Program-made: the position numbers and the translations under genes
Assembly (NCBI GenBank): GCA_910592205.1
Contig: CAJVPJ010000358.1
Span: 1-27,263 of the forward strand
DNA length: 27,263 nt
Direction: 5' to 3'
DNA from: Paraglomus occultum
Lineage: Eukaryota > Glomeromycota > Glomeromycetes > Paraglomerales > Paraglomeraceae
Part shown: in pieces, positions 10,370 through 21,659 of the stretch
Numbering within the stretch: position 1 is the first letter of the stretch
Layout: each line of letters opens with the position of its first letter
The notes under the pieces: model-generated
The model's database searches: none
What the model was told of the DNA's origin: nothing
What the model saw: the letters and a program-made list of their open reading frames with translations, nothing else

Positions 10370-11708
10370 ACAGACAACTTCATAGGGAAGTTCCTTGTCT
10401 TCATCGGGACTTTGCCAAACTAACATAATAATTATATGTAACTACAGAAACCCAACGTTACAAATCGCGTAATCGATAAATCAAATTTTCTACAGATTTG
10501 GAGATAAGATCAGAAAAGACAAGCGGAGCTCTTGCAAATGACTAAACCAAGAGAGTAGGAGTGCATTCTCTAGTTTACAATCGATCAGCCCCGAAAAGAA
10601 TTCGGCACCGATAGAGATGATTCTGGCGAGAATTGTTTTGTAGGATGGAAAAATCGTCCAAGTCCTAAAAGCCACGCTAAATGAACTATCATAGTTGCTT
10701 GCTACTCCAGTAGAGAATTATTATCGAACGCGAACAAAATCTAGTATCTTTTTCAAGCTTCGTTTCTGGAATCGCTTTACAGTTTCAAAAACGCAGGAAG
10801 GATGCCACTCCATTTCACCGCGAGGATCCGGAGGATGTCCCCAGCGACGTAAACGAGTGTTGATATTAAACTTGTACTCATTACATAATCTGTTTTTTCA
10901 ATGCAGAACGCGTGGTGTTTAGTATTTCAGTCTAAGGAATAGTTGGTGAATTTATTATTAAATCCAGTATATTATCGTTACAGAAGATAATCTCAATTAC
11001 AACCTACATTTTCGCCACATTGTTCATACGTTCGCTAAACCTCATTAGTTTTAAGCGGGCAAAAGTTAAACACTAAAAGAAAAATATTAGCAAAAAAATA
11101 AAATAGATTAATGGAAAATAGCCTAATTTTTTATAACTTGTTGACTATTTGCAAAAAATTGCTGCTCAATATAACATTGCTTCCCAGTAGCTATTATTGT
11201 GGCTCTCCATTGTTCGCGCCATTTGGAATTTTTGCAGCAAAAGAAGGAAAAGGTCGTTTTGATAAGAAATTCTGAAGATGAAGAAATCGAGACTCGGGCA
11301 TTTTCTTCTCAGGTGAAGGTCAATGTGAGGAAGCTTTTCTCCGTTTGGATTTTTTAGCATCGCCCAGAAATACGTGTTTATTATTGGCCATAAATATACT
11401 TACCTAAAATTTATCCTAATAATACTGGTTTACACGTAGACATGGGCCCACATCTTGATCCCCTCTGATACCTCCATTTACACTACCATGCAATACTATC
11501 ATCATAATCATAATTATAATGTTTACCCCATCCATTTTGCCAAACTGAGAAAAAGCGTTCCCCAGCTTTGTTCTCCCCGCATTCCTTTTTTTGCACACAA
11601 GTAAAAACGTTTATTTTCATAAGTCACACAACTGATAAATTTGTTCAGTCGCACAGATTGCTTCATCTACCAGCCTGTGTGATCTCAAATAATTTCGACG
11701 AGATTAAT
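10370..11708. other. Unassigned stretch between NOP58 and the PPR gene
   Basis: Two overlapping coding-like frames sit near 10720-10900. On the minus strand 10897-10721 reads LRRWGHPPDPRGEMEWHPSC and on; on the plus strand, after a good CTTTACAG acceptor at about 10785, a short frame reads DATPFHREDPEDVPSDVNEC and stops. I recognise neither. The remainder, 10900-11700, is AT-rich and includes the PPR promoter and an in-frame upstream ATG at 11568. Confidence 0.35.
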
Positions 11709-12836
11709 ATGGTGAATATGCGAAGTGCATTCTACATACTTTCTTCTTATCGCAGGAGAGCATTCAGTACAGCAACACTTATCTCAACAAAACAACTATG
11801 TAATACTTTTTACTCACCGCAACAATGTCACACACTAAAGTGCACAATTCGACTGTACACGGAAGGATTAACAAACGCACTCCAGAAAAAATCCAATGAT
11901 CCTCTAGGCGTCTGTTTGAGAAATAATGACATTGAGGCTGCTTATGCATTGTTCGAGTCTCACTTGCAAACAATAATTTCGGACACTAACGGTCTTCAAC
12001 AGACCTCATCCACTTCTCATAAACAAGCTTTACCTTCGAAAAATCTAACTCCGCTCGTCTCTATAATTACAGAGTTAATGCGTCACGGTCATACTGAAGT
12101 GGCCTGGAAATGTTATAATACGCTCGCATCTCAAAACATTCCATTAGGACTCGAGGTATATCACGCGTTTTACCAAATTCTATCGGACACTGGACAGATG
12201 CACGATGCCGAACGCCTCTTCTCCGAAATGCTCCACTCTTATATTTCGCCTAACACAAAGACATACGCAATTCTTATCCGGGGCTTTTCCAATTTGGGGG
12301 ACGACCAAGGAGTTTTGAAAATTCATAACATGATAAAAGTTGATCTGAATATTGATATTGATATTGATTTATATAACGCAATTATGGATGCGTACAATCG
12401 TCTGGGTGCCGGCCTTGAGGTTCTTAGTATTTTTGACTTGTTGATTGCAAATAATTATCCTATCAACAATACAACCGTTTCGATAGTTCTGGATTCATGT
12501 GGATCCATTTACCAAATGCATCGGACTACGCAAATATGGAATTCCCTCAAACAGAATGGGTTCAAGTTAAACGAAGAAAATGCGACATCCTATATTGAGG
12601 CATTGGCAAGACATAGCATATTTGAAGAAGCAAAGAGAGTGCTCATGGAAGAGATGAAAGAGTTGGGATTGAAACCCTCACAAAAGACATTGAGAGCATT
12701 ATTGACTTACTTACATGCTTGGGAGAAAAGAGAAGACGAATTCGAAGTTATTGATTGGGTAAGGAGAGAGCATCCTGAATTAGCTAGTGAATTAAGATGG
12801 ATCCAAGATATAAAGTCAATCAAAGAACTTGGATGA
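11709..12836 (+). CDS. Mitochondrial pentatricopeptide repeat protein
   Basis: Intronless, 375 residues from the ATG at 11709. The N-terminus (MVNMRSAFYILSSYRRRAFS) is rich in Arg, Ser and hydrophobics and lacks acids, as expected of a mitochondrial presequence. The body is helical-hairpin repeats of about 35 residues with the PPR pattern. One starts at YHAFYQILSDTGQMHDAERL, another at KTYAILIRGFSNLGD, the next at DLYNAIMDAYNRLG; the last contains TLRALLTYL. PPR proteins bind organellar RNA in sequence-specific fashion and act in processing, stability or translation; the target cannot be read from the sequence. An in-frame ATG at 11568 would add 47 residues, but these include a non-presequence-like stretch and look like 5' UTR. 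A short DIDIDID run inside one repeat stems from a GATATT microrepeat. It converges on NOB1. Confidence 0.85.
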   Translation: MVNMRSAFYILSSYRRRAFSTATLISTKQLCNTFYSPQQCHTLKCTIRLYTEGLTNALQKKSNDPLGVCLRNNDIEAAYALFESHLQTIISDTNGLQQTSSTSHKQALPSKNLTPLVSIITELMRHGHTEVAWKCYNTLASQNIPLGLEVYHAFYQILSDTGQMHDAERLFSEMLHSYISPNTKTYAILIRGFSNLGDDQGVLKIHNMIKVDLNIDIDIDLYNAIMDAYNRLGAGLEVLSIFDLLIANNYPINNTTVSIVLDSCGSIYQMHRTTQIWNSLKQNGFKLNEENATSYIEALARHSIFEEAKRVLMEEMKELGLKPSQKTLRALLTYLHAWEKREDEFEVIDWVRREHPELASELRWIQDIKSIKELG

Positions 12837-12966
12837 ACGAAGAGGTGAGAATTTGAGGGAGGAACTATTGGTTAAGACTAGAGAATATAGCTATTATACA
12901 ATTAATTTACAGTTGTGTGTTGTCGTTGTCGTTGTCGTTGTTGCCAGTGTGAGAAAAAAAGCAACC

Positions 12967-12972
12967 AATAAA
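12967..12972 (+). promoter_or_regulatory. Polyadenylation signal of the PPR gene
   Basis: AATAAATAAATG about 130 bp after the PPR stop. A short TGTCGT tandem array (12921-12939) lies just before it, in the 250-bp convergent gap with NOB1. Confidence 0.5.
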
Positions 12973-13085
12973 TAAATGTAGTTTATAACTATACCGAAGA
13001 CACGGCCTATAGTTCAATTACCTAATTGCGTAAAGATACAAAATACCGATTTCCTTTCTCTTCACTACCCAACTCACTTTTCCAA

Positions 13086-14841
13086 TCATTTCTTTCTATT
13101 ACTCTTTCCTCGCCCTCGTCGCTCATTCGGGTTTCGTCTCCCATATCCAATAATTGGTGGGCCCACCGTGGCATGCGGACCGGCACCAATCAGCAGGTTT
13201 GGAACGTAATCAGGGTCAAATATGTCAACCTTTTTTTGTTTTTGGTGCGCCCTAAGCGCCCTTTGATATTCATTTTGGTCTTCGCGGAGCACGAGATTTT
13301 TAGCCTTCCTTCCGCCCTGGGGATTTGGAATTGGATACTTGAAGACGAGACAAGTTATAGACGTATTTGTTGAATTAGTTTGAGAGTAATGTAACATATG
13401 AAAGAGAATAACGCATTATACTATATTGCCGTATTCTATCCTTTACATAATGCAGCAACCAAATAATTTATGAGATATGCCTACAATTGTTCCTCTGAGG
13501 TTGTATTGAAAATTTCTCTTGAGATAGTAAGTAACGTTTCCATTTTCATCTGTTGTTGTAGATGTGCGAATGAGAGTTGCATTACCACATGATGGACAAA
13601 ATTGTTTTTCCATGTTAGTCGTTATTCTATTGACGTGTAATAATTGTAAAAAGTAGAAGTGATGTTAAATCCATTAAACAGTATTGAGAATGGATGAGTT
13701 TTAGAGTTTGTATCTAACGTACTTGTAACATGCATGACATCTGAGTACAAAACTCTTTATTCTTTTAATTCTCATTCCATCCGCAGCAATAAGATTCAGT
13801 CTCATCTGCAGAAGAACATTCTGGCGCGGTATATCGAAATGAACTGATTACATTAATTTGTTATTATAAATGATAAATGCAAACCTTTTTTAAATTTAAT
13901 GTCTCTCATTACCTGCATTGTATAATCCACAGTCATACAAGCAACTTTCATGTAAACTTCTTTTTGAGATTTGGCCGATTTAGCAATGTGACCATGTTCT
14001 TTTGCTTGATAGTTGTGGATATTATCAGGAGTAATCCACTCTCCATCACTGTCATTATCACTCTTGCCATCATCATCCCCACCGCGGCGTTCTTCCTTTT
14101 CATGTACATTCGTAGTAGGCACATCATTGTTTTCTTCTATGCAAGCAGATTCCCCAGAGTCTTGACTATTATCGCAATCATTGTTCCCATCATCATTAAT
14201 GCCCTTTCCGTTGTCATCACCACTATTACCAGTCGCACAATCCACCTCTTCCTTCTTCTTCTCCTGATCCTCTCTTATAACCGTGTTGTTGGCTTCGTTT
14301 TTCACTGTTCCTCCTTGACGCGTTGTGGGCTAAAGAGTCAGGCATATAAATTATATTATTTTAAATATCCTGCAACATTCATCTAATTCTAATCAAACCT
14401 TTATTGGCTCTTTTCTTATTCTTGACGTTCCATTAGCTTCAATTTCAAGCATATAAGTTAGTGCCAACACTCTTATATCAACTGCTGACAATGCAGCAAA
14501 ATCACCGGATTTTTTCGTGAAATTGACAACTGTTTAATTCATGCAAGAGAAATGCCTTAGATTTATTTACGTAGACACACTCTACGGTCAGGATAAAATA
14601 ATTGATTTAAATTACCTTCTTTCAAAGCATGTTCAGATGGATTCTTAATTTCTAGTTCGAAAGGCAATTGGCTAACGTACTCTCTCGACTTATTATCCCG
14701 TATCTCGTTAAGTACCTCGGGTATTGTATAGAATTTTTGAGCCAGATAACGAAATGGTGTGCTTTTTATTAGTGGACCCGAGTCAAGTACAAGCGAAATT
14801 ACTTTGGTTGTCGGTTTTGATTGCGATATGGAAGTTGACAT
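13086..14841 (-). CDS. NOB1: NOB1, endonuclease for 18S rRNA 3' end (D site)
   Basis: Exons 14841-14616, 14529-14399, 14329-13913, 13820-13723, 13626-13485 and 13337-13086 give 421 residues; every intron is GT-AG and in phase. Nob1 cuts 20S pre-rRNA at site D in the late cytoplasmic pre-40S particle. The N-terminal PIN domain shows LVLDSGPLI with catalytic Asp20, IPEVLNEIRD with Glu46, and LSAVDIRVLALTY with Asp93. A zinc ribbon follows: RCHACYK (Cys286, Cys289) and FCPSCGN (Cys301, Cys304). The C-terminus has the family signature NLRGTIYPIPNPQGGRKAKN and GYGRRNPNERRGRGK. Between PIN and ribbon lies an Asp/Asn/Gly/Glu-rich low-complexity insert (about residues 125-215), within the family's variable linker. 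Its 5' end faces NAR1's 3' end. Confidence 0.95.
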
Positions 14842-14997
14842 TGGAGCAAATATAGAAAAATTTTCTGATGACAGATTTTATTAAAACCACGTGGAACATT
14901 CCATTTGATAATCATATTTTTTATGGAATCTAGTAGTAAGTAGCACTTCCTTTTATGTAACTGAATGAACATAAACTCGTATTTGTTTTTCTAAACT
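14842..14997 (-). promoter_or_regulatory. Presumed NOB1 upstream region
   Basis: Short gap between the NOB1 start and the unassigned small frame at 14998-15267. By position it should carry the NOB1 core promoter; no TATA or other element is distinct. Confidence 0.3.
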
Positions 14998-15267
14998 TTA
15001 AGGAAAGCACAAAGGTTTGGGATAGCTACTCTGATCTACAAATAATCCCTCACAACAAGCATACTCAGTCGCAAATGCAGTATCATCGTATGAAATGCAG
15101 ACTCTTAGTACATATTGCATTCTGTCTGCATCAACCCGAAGATGAGCAATTTTACATAGAATACATATCACTAAAATCCGGCGTCATCATTACGAGCAGC
15201 GTTTATCTTTTATCAAACCTATTAATACTTTGATCACGCATAAAGCCAGTATATCAGCATCTGACAT
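14998..15267 (-). CDS. Possible small hypothetical protein, two exons
   Basis: On the minus strand an ATG at 15267 opens MSDADILALCVIKVLI, and a second coding-like frame reads KIAHLRVDADRMQYVLRV and on to a TAA at 14998-15000. They can be joined by a 48-bp GT-AG intron (starts GTTTGATAAA, ends GGATTTTAG), giving about 73 residues with a short hydrophobic stretch and several cysteines. I do not recognise it. It could be a real small gene, an untranslated leader of NOB1 or trailer of NAR1, or a decayed frame. Confidence 0.25.
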
Positions 15268-15477
15268 GTTCGATAAACCCTTACGTCTCTACCAAGAAAG
15301 TTGATCATTTCTTAATAAATCATCTTACTATGCTAATTTCGTAATTGCAATGTTTATTAGTTATTACGTGCTCTATAAAATATGACTGATGCAGGCCATT
15401 TGTTACTATAATTGTATTGTTCTATATTACAACGTCTTTTGATTACATGTATATGCTTTAAATTAATGGTTTTAGAA

Positions 15478-17737
15478 TCACCATCTTACAGCCAATGGAT
15501 TGACTAGAGTAGTCTCGACATTGTGATACTGCGTACGCAACATCAACCGCGCTTTAGGAGAGTCTCTTCCTCCGAGCCATTCACTATCAGGAAAGAAAAT
15601 AAAGATTATTACATAGTCAAACATCCGATCATGTTTCAAAGTTCTCATGTTTCTTCCCATGTAAATTTAATGCAAGGCCTACTTACTCGTATAATCGCAT
15701 GGCACTTTCATTCTCCTCTGGGTAACTACAGTCCACAGATTTGTACACACTATTTACCCGATTAATCCATTCCTTTAGCGGCATTTCCCCCTCATCAGGC
15801 TTTAACTGTCCACCGCCGTTAATGCAACCCGATGGGCATGCCATCACCTCTACGTAATGATAGGGCGAAGATCCTGATTTTATTTTACGAACGAGATTTT
15901 GTATATTTCGGAATCCGTTTGCTTGTGCAAATCGAAGGACAGGTTTAGAATTTATCTATGAAAAAGGTATATGCAAATTAATAGAATATAACGTAGTGAC
16001 GATAACACAAGAAAAATTGTTACGAACCTCAAGAGCCACTTCCTTAAAATCTTTGTTTCTACCAATTATCACCGCAACTCCCTGTTCCTTTTCTACGTCA
16101 ACATCAACGCCAAAGAGCTCTTTCGCTGCGCGTCTCATAACATATTCCAAATACCCTCCTGAAGCAGACCCATAGCTGCCCATAATCTTCTCCTCTGATG
16201 TCATCTTTGTAAATCTGTCCAACGGTGCTTCGGGTGAGTCAGCGAGAGAAAATGATTTCTCGAAAAGCATTTGAGCTATTTCGCCTGTGGTTAATACACA
16301 GTCGACGTCGCGTGTCTGATTCTCCGTTGAAAAGAAATCGGAACGAGAAGCTTCAAGTTTCTTGTCATAGCACATCATAACAGAGACATGATATATTTGG
16401 CTAGATCTTTATATGAGAATAAGATTGCGACAATATTCGTTAATAATTTGTTTTTAAATTCAAAGCGACAAAATCGATCAAGACTATACTTTGTACGCCA
16501 CTCGAATTTCATGAGCACCAATAATCCATCCTGAACTTTCTTGCTCTTTCCTTATTTACCTTAAGCCCAGCGTCTCTGCAAGATAGTCCTTAACAAGCAC
16601 ACCCATAATCTGCTGGGGTGACTTTATCTCGCTAATATATGGTAATACAAACCCATGCGTTTTTTCAGCATAACATATCCAACCTGGACAGGCAGACGCA
16701 AGCATTGGGAGCCGCGCTTTTGTCATGGCCGTATTTTCTGCCGCTCCTGCCCCTTTCCCCATGGCATTTCTCCGTCTTGACGGGTTCGACGCATTGTTGA
16801 TAGAAGGAAGTGATGGCGGAAGTAGGGTGGAAGACTGATGTTCCTGGTAAGTACGAAAGCGTTCGATGAACTCGTTTGCTGTTTCGATTAGTGAAAAATC
16901 ACGTGAAAAAGATGTGTCCAGAACGTAATGAACTCCGAGAGATTTAAAAAAATGAGTTAAACGTTTTGCAGTCTTGGGAGAAAGACCATAAGGGATACAA
17001 GGGAAAGCGAAACAGAGGGTAAAAATAATTTAGATCATATAAACCAGTCGCTTGATTCTTTGTTGAAGATACAAAATTTTTTTCAGTACCTGCAATGGGG
17101 TCAAGCCACACTTTGCAGCAAGTGAAGCTCGAGACTGTGGTGCTATCGATACGACTACTGTCTTTACGTCTTGTAAATTCCCTGCTTCCGTTGCATCTTT
17201 GTTTGCTTTTAAAACTTTGTATAACTCTTCCTGTGATTGCATCGTCAACAGAATGCTCTCTGCAGATGTTATACATCCACTTTGTGTACAAGAGTTAGGG
17301 AGACGAAAAACTTGTGTTAACAAACGGGAAAAATACATGCGCAAATTCGAAGAACAGAATGCTTACTTACCTGCATGCTAGACAGTCGTTGAGAGTAATA
17401 CTCGCTCGTTCGAGTTTGACTTCAGCGCCACTCTCAGATACTTCATAATATCCTCCCGAATCATCAACCACTATTGATGTCTAATATTAAAAGCGAACAA
17501 TATTGCAGACGTTAATGAACACTTCTATAAATATATACTTGGTCCGTTTATACTTTTTATAAACTCTGCTAATTCCCGTCAGCGTATATATTTCGCAAAG
17601 TATCGCCGAAATCGTCTTTAACTAACCTTGGCTCCTTCATTCTCGTTCTTTCTTACTTCTACAGGCATAATACAAGCCTGTGAAGGTGCAATGTAATCGT
17701 CGAGATCAGTAAGGACGACGACTCCGGAGAACGACAT
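15478..17737 (-). CDS. NAR1: Nar1, cytosolic iron-sulfur assembly factor
   Basis: Exons 17737-17627, 17480-17371, 17279-17090, 16972-16560, 16400-16028, 15955-15687 and 15583-15478 give 523 residues. Nar1 is an iron-only hydrogenase-like protein that links the Cfd1-Nbp35 scaffold to the Cia1-Cia2-Mms19 targeting complex in the cytosol. It keeps all eight expected cluster ligands. Cys22 (QACIMP), then CLACSGC with Cys70, Cys73 and Cys76, hold the N-terminal [4Fe-4S] cluster. Cys232 (SACPGW), Cys285 ([12 protein letters not shown]), and Cys439 and Cys443 ([13 protein letters not shown]) hold the second. The C-terminus ends in ...LAVRW, matching the conserved terminal Trp. Two oddities: the usual Pro before Cys285 (MPC) is Met here, and residues about 182-222 form a Ser/Pro/Arg/Ala-rich insert. 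Start taken at [16 protein letters not shown], typical of the family. Confidence 0.95.
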
Positions 17738-18796
17738 ATTAAAAAAAATGAGATTTTCTTGTTTGATTAGAAATCGATCTCCCTTTTATTATTATGAATT
17801 TGCTAGATCTTAATGAAGATAATCGAATATTTATATTAATACATAAATATATCTGATGGATCTTTGTTTTTTGATACGTATTATCGTATTACAGTAGATC
17901 AAATATGAAGGTTGTTCTGGCTGTCACTAAACAGTTTTTTATTTGTTGTACGCGGAACAAAAACACACTAGATCAATGCCGCTACCAAGACAGTCTATCG
18001 ATCTAAAGACAATAAACCTATAGCTCTTGAATTGCAAAATCCCACTTGATATGCAGTTTAATGGATAGCAAATTCTTCCTTAATAAATAAGGTTTCGTTA
18101 TTATCATATCAATATATCAAATCCGTATATCGTTAATATTAAGCAGAGTTAATGCAATAATTACAGACAGTTGAATATTTAATTCCAGAACAAGAATTAT
18201 TTTTGAGCATGAAGCTTTCAAGCTGAGTTTTCAGTTTCAGACAGAGATGGTTGCTTCTATAACTAATTTCTACTAACGCAGTTATTTTAAACCCAGGTAA
18301 CGAATATTTGCGCGTCAAGAAATACTTGTGGCATAATAAGAAAATAAATTTGACCACAGACTTCTTATGTACTTATATGTAAGACTTATCATGTCAATGA
18401 TTCTTAGATCCAGCCTTCCATATTTGAATTACAGGAGGAAACCGCGATTTGTCAACATGCGAGCAATGCATTAATTGCTATCAATCATATCTCAATACGC
18501 TGTGTGGACTGATTAATAATTTATTATCCATTCAGAACTATCGAATCATATCGTGAACTAACAATCTTTTATACAATGTCACAACGTTCGTAAATCCAAA
18601 AGATTTTATAGAATTGGCACTAATCAACTCTTTCCAACTGGTATGTCAGCAGCGCTGATTACACTAGTCGCATCTACATATACTTCTGTTATCCTGTTGG
18701 AAGAATGGTTAATGACATACGCTCTAACTATCAAACTATTATTCTATGTTGATTGGCGATTTACTTATCAACTGCGGACAACTCAAAATTATTTCA
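17738..18796. other. Intergenic, NAR1 promoter and PRS1 3' region
   Basis: AT-rich and without a protein frame I can support; the open frame at 18139-18357 (minus) shows no family pattern. By position it contains the NAR1 promoter and the PRS1 3' untranslated region. Confidence 0.45.
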
Positions 18797-20554
18797 CTAG
18801 AATAAAAAGCTAATGCTTTCTCCATAATGAGTTCTTCTGATAGCCTCTGCAAAAGTAGCAGAGACGTCAAGAATAACGAGCTTCGAACTTTGACTCCTCT
18901 TCTCCGGCGGAATAGGGAACGTATTGGTGACAACAAGCTACAAAGATTGATCAAATCTTATCAGCTCTATTTTAACTGCTTGCTCATCGCGAATTCAATA
19001 AACTCACCTTGTTTATGGCTGAACAGTTCTCTATATTTTTGATACTATCTCCACTCAATATACCGTGAGTAGCAATTACGTATATACATTTGGCGTCACA
19101 TTTCTTTAAATGTTCGGCAGCTGCAATAAAAGAACCTGCTTTGTCAATTTGATCATCCTAGTAAACAGTGCAAATAAAGATTAGTCTACCTCAGTTACAT
19201 AATGAGTTATAAATTTGCTATCTATATGCAACATTGAATATGAAATATCAAGAAGCACTAATATTCTACTCACAACAATAAACGCAACTTTCCCAGTAAC
19301 ATTTCCCACTAAACTAGTTGTCCTATCTGTTTCCATGTCTGCTTCTGTTAAAATTTCTCCTGTTACTAATGCGGGTGCACTAATTGACGCCGAATCGTCC
19401 CCCCCCGTATCGTTATGATGATTATTATCATCATTGTTTACAGCCGACGTTGACGCATTATCATTACATGTAGAACGAAGCGTTTGGCTAATCATCAATT
19501 GATGTCTCTCAGTTTCATCCGTTGTTGTACATGAATCAGGCAAATCATATGAACTACGATGCGACCCACGATTATAATCTGTATGGATAAGAGCAAAGTC
19601 AATCTTAAGTCTATCAGCTAATGACGTCACTCTGAAATAAAAAAAAAGAAGTCAAAAATCTGAAGCTATAATATTGGATAAAACAATTCTTTGACATTAT
19701 TGACATACAAACCTTCTCGCTCCTCCAGCATTTTTGCTGACCACTACTCCGTTAGTATAGTCAGGAACGCAATCTTCTATCCACTGAATGATACGCGGCT
19801 CGGCAGATAAATTATCTACTGGCTTGTTAAAAAAGCCTTGCATTTGAGATGCGTGAAGGTCCATCGTAATCACATGATCTACACCCGCGACTGAGAGGAG
19901 GTTGGCTACCACTTATCGTTCCGATAGTGAAAGGTTGATGAAATAATGTTCATCAGTCAAGCTCACCCCTCCTAACAAAGTATTAATACATCAAGCAGCT
20001 CGTCTCGAATTCATTCTTCTCAAATTATAAAAACATGTACTTTTAGCTGCTATAGCCCCTCGCGCCTTCTTCTTCTTGCTTTGTTTCGAATAAGGATAAT
20101 ACGGCATTATAGCTGTGACGCGACACATGAATGATGAGCGGTAGAGAAGATAATCATTATCAAAGTACCAAAATTTATCGTGTAATGTTACCCGTGATAC
20201 GCTTTGCCGATGCGCCTTTGCATGCTGCAATCATAATGAGTAGCTCCATTAGATGATCGTTGACATTTGTTGAACCGGATTGGATAATGAATACATCTTC
20301 GTTACGAACAGAGCATCCTTAATGCAGATTATTTGATATACAAAGCCGTGGTAAAATCATTTAGACGACAATAGTGGCAATTGAACAAAGAGTACATAAG
20401 CACTGGGTGAATTCTCATTACCGATTTCCACTGAAGTTTCTTTATTACTGAACGTCTTCAGAGTAGCTGGAGCAGGCGGAATGCCGACGCATTCACAGAT
20501 ACTATGTGCTAGTTCTTGGTGAGAAGTGCCTGCGAAGATTTTGGCTCGACGCAT
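18797..20554 (-). CDS. PRS1: Ribose-phosphate pyrophosphokinase, Prs1 type
   Basis: Exons 20554-20422, 20317-20192, 20112-20041, 19911-19713, 19631-19274, 19157-19008 and 18937-18797 give 392 residues. The enzyme transfers pyrophosphate from ATP to ribose-5-phosphate to make PRPP for purine, pyrimidine, His and Trp synthesis. Markers: [12 protein letters not shown] at the start, [11 protein letters not shown] (ATP loop), [11 protein letters not shown] with the Lys/Arg-rich loop, [45 protein letters not shown] (PRPP loop, residues 296-306) and [12 protein letters not shown] at the end. The Asp-Lys-x-Gly-Ser-Phe form of the PRPP loop is that of yeast Prs1, which forms heteromers with other Prs subunits. 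As in Prs1, a non-homologous insert (about residues 197-282, rich in Asp, Asn, Ser, Thr and His) splits the domain. An upstream in-frame ATG at 20578 adds eight residues; the second ATG fits fungal relatives better. Confidence 0.93.
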
Positions 20555-21250
20555 AATGATAATAGCGCAGAAATTCACAGACTCGGCGTTTTAACTTCAT
20601 CATGCGATTGGACACGTGAGCTGGATCTCCCAATGGTCACAAGAACAATGCATGTGACTAGACACACCAATTTCGGGGTTATTTAAGCGATTTTTATTTA
20701 TAGCTGCCATCAGAAAATGAAATTCTTGGTAAATAACGTTTTGATGTCATTGACCTTTAAAGCGGAAATGTTTGGAAACCCATTTTCTAAGTATTTATTT
20801 ACTTTGAGTTTGTCACACAACCACTAGATAAAACTTGATACTAATGACGCAAAATTAAAATTTTTTACTCATTTTGCGAGCAACAAAACATTGGTCTCCA
20901 GAAATCATATTTCCGATTCTTACGTTTCAATCAAAACGATTGCTCTATATCCCGCAAACTTCGCGTTATTATCAAATTGCTAATATTAATGGAAGCTTAT
21001 AAAAAGCTGGTATTATTTTGCTTGATATTATTCAAAAAGATAAGCCTCGCCGAAATAGACTTATAATTGGGTAAAATCCTGAACTTTTTTAATGCAATCA
21101 TTTTTAAATAATCATTGAACAGTCATAATATAATGCATAATTATTAATACAATTGTTAACTTTATTCGATGGTTGATGTCATGTCATATTTAGCAGCTCA
21201 ATTAAATATAACTAACACTAATATGCAAAGGTAATTAGATTATGGCTTAA
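20555..21250. other. Intergenic upstream of PRS1
   Basis: Very AT-rich; holds the presumed PRS1 promoter. No gene, RNA or repeat seen. Confidence 0.45.
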
Positions 21251-21252
21251 TA

Positions 21253-21657
21253 CACAGTGAAACTCGATAAGTCGGCCAACTGGGTTTGACCTCTAATGGC
21301 CGACTTATCGAGAATCACGTGATTAAGTCTTTTAATTAATTCTTTTTATTTTACTAACTAATAATAATAATAATATTCTTATTAATCACATCGTAATTGT
21401 AAAATAATCCTGCAGACCAGCTTGTTTTAGAGAATCGACTTGTTTTTTTCTTATCTGACGTTGTAAGTCTTTCATCCCTGATAATGCAGAACTATTTACA
21501 CTCAAACTATATATGTAGTTCAGCAAATTATGGATGCTTTCTAAAGCTATCTTGCAACTTATCGAGAATTTACATAGATTGACCGACTTATCGAGAATTT
21601 TTAAATAGTGAAAAGAACGTAGAAAAGATTTTAACCGACTTATCGAGACTGACCGTG
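21253..21657. mobile_element. Non-autonomous pogo/Tigger-like element (MITE), 405 bp
   Basis: Both ends carry CTCGATAAGTCGG in inverted orientation (21263-21275 and 21635-21647), preceded by CACAGTGAAA on the left and, read inward, CACGGTCAGT on the right. The element is flanked by TA on both sides (21251-21252, 21658-21659), the target-site duplication of Tc1/mariner/pogo elements. Extra copies of the same core sit just inside each end: inverted at 21298-21312 on the left, and at about 21555 and 21583 on the right. The interior is AT-rich and codes for nothing. By family knowledge the subterminal copies may be transposase binding sites. No related transposase is in the window. Confidence 0.8.
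21263..21312. repeat. Perfect 15-bp inverted repeat at the element's left end
   Basis: CTCGATAAGTCGGCC at 21263-21277 and its exact reverse complement at 21298-21312, with a 20-nt loop. It can form a hairpin. Confidence 0.9.
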
Positions 21658-21659
21658 TA

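Noticed and set aside
9851-10426. 191-codon minus-strand frame rich in Asp-Ser repeats
   Set aside because: It is the antisense of the Nop58 Ser-Glu repeat; the plus strand carries the conserved protein and its splice sites.
11568-11708. Upstream in-frame ATG for the PPR protein
   Set aside because: The 47 extra residues contain His/Phe-rich and acidic sequence unlike a presequence, whereas the ATG at 11709 is followed directly by a good one.
13877-14386. 169-codon plus-strand hydrophobic frame
   Set aside because: It is antisense to NOB1 exon 3, whose Asp/Asn-rich codons read as Ile/Val on the other strand. NOB1 is firmly identified.
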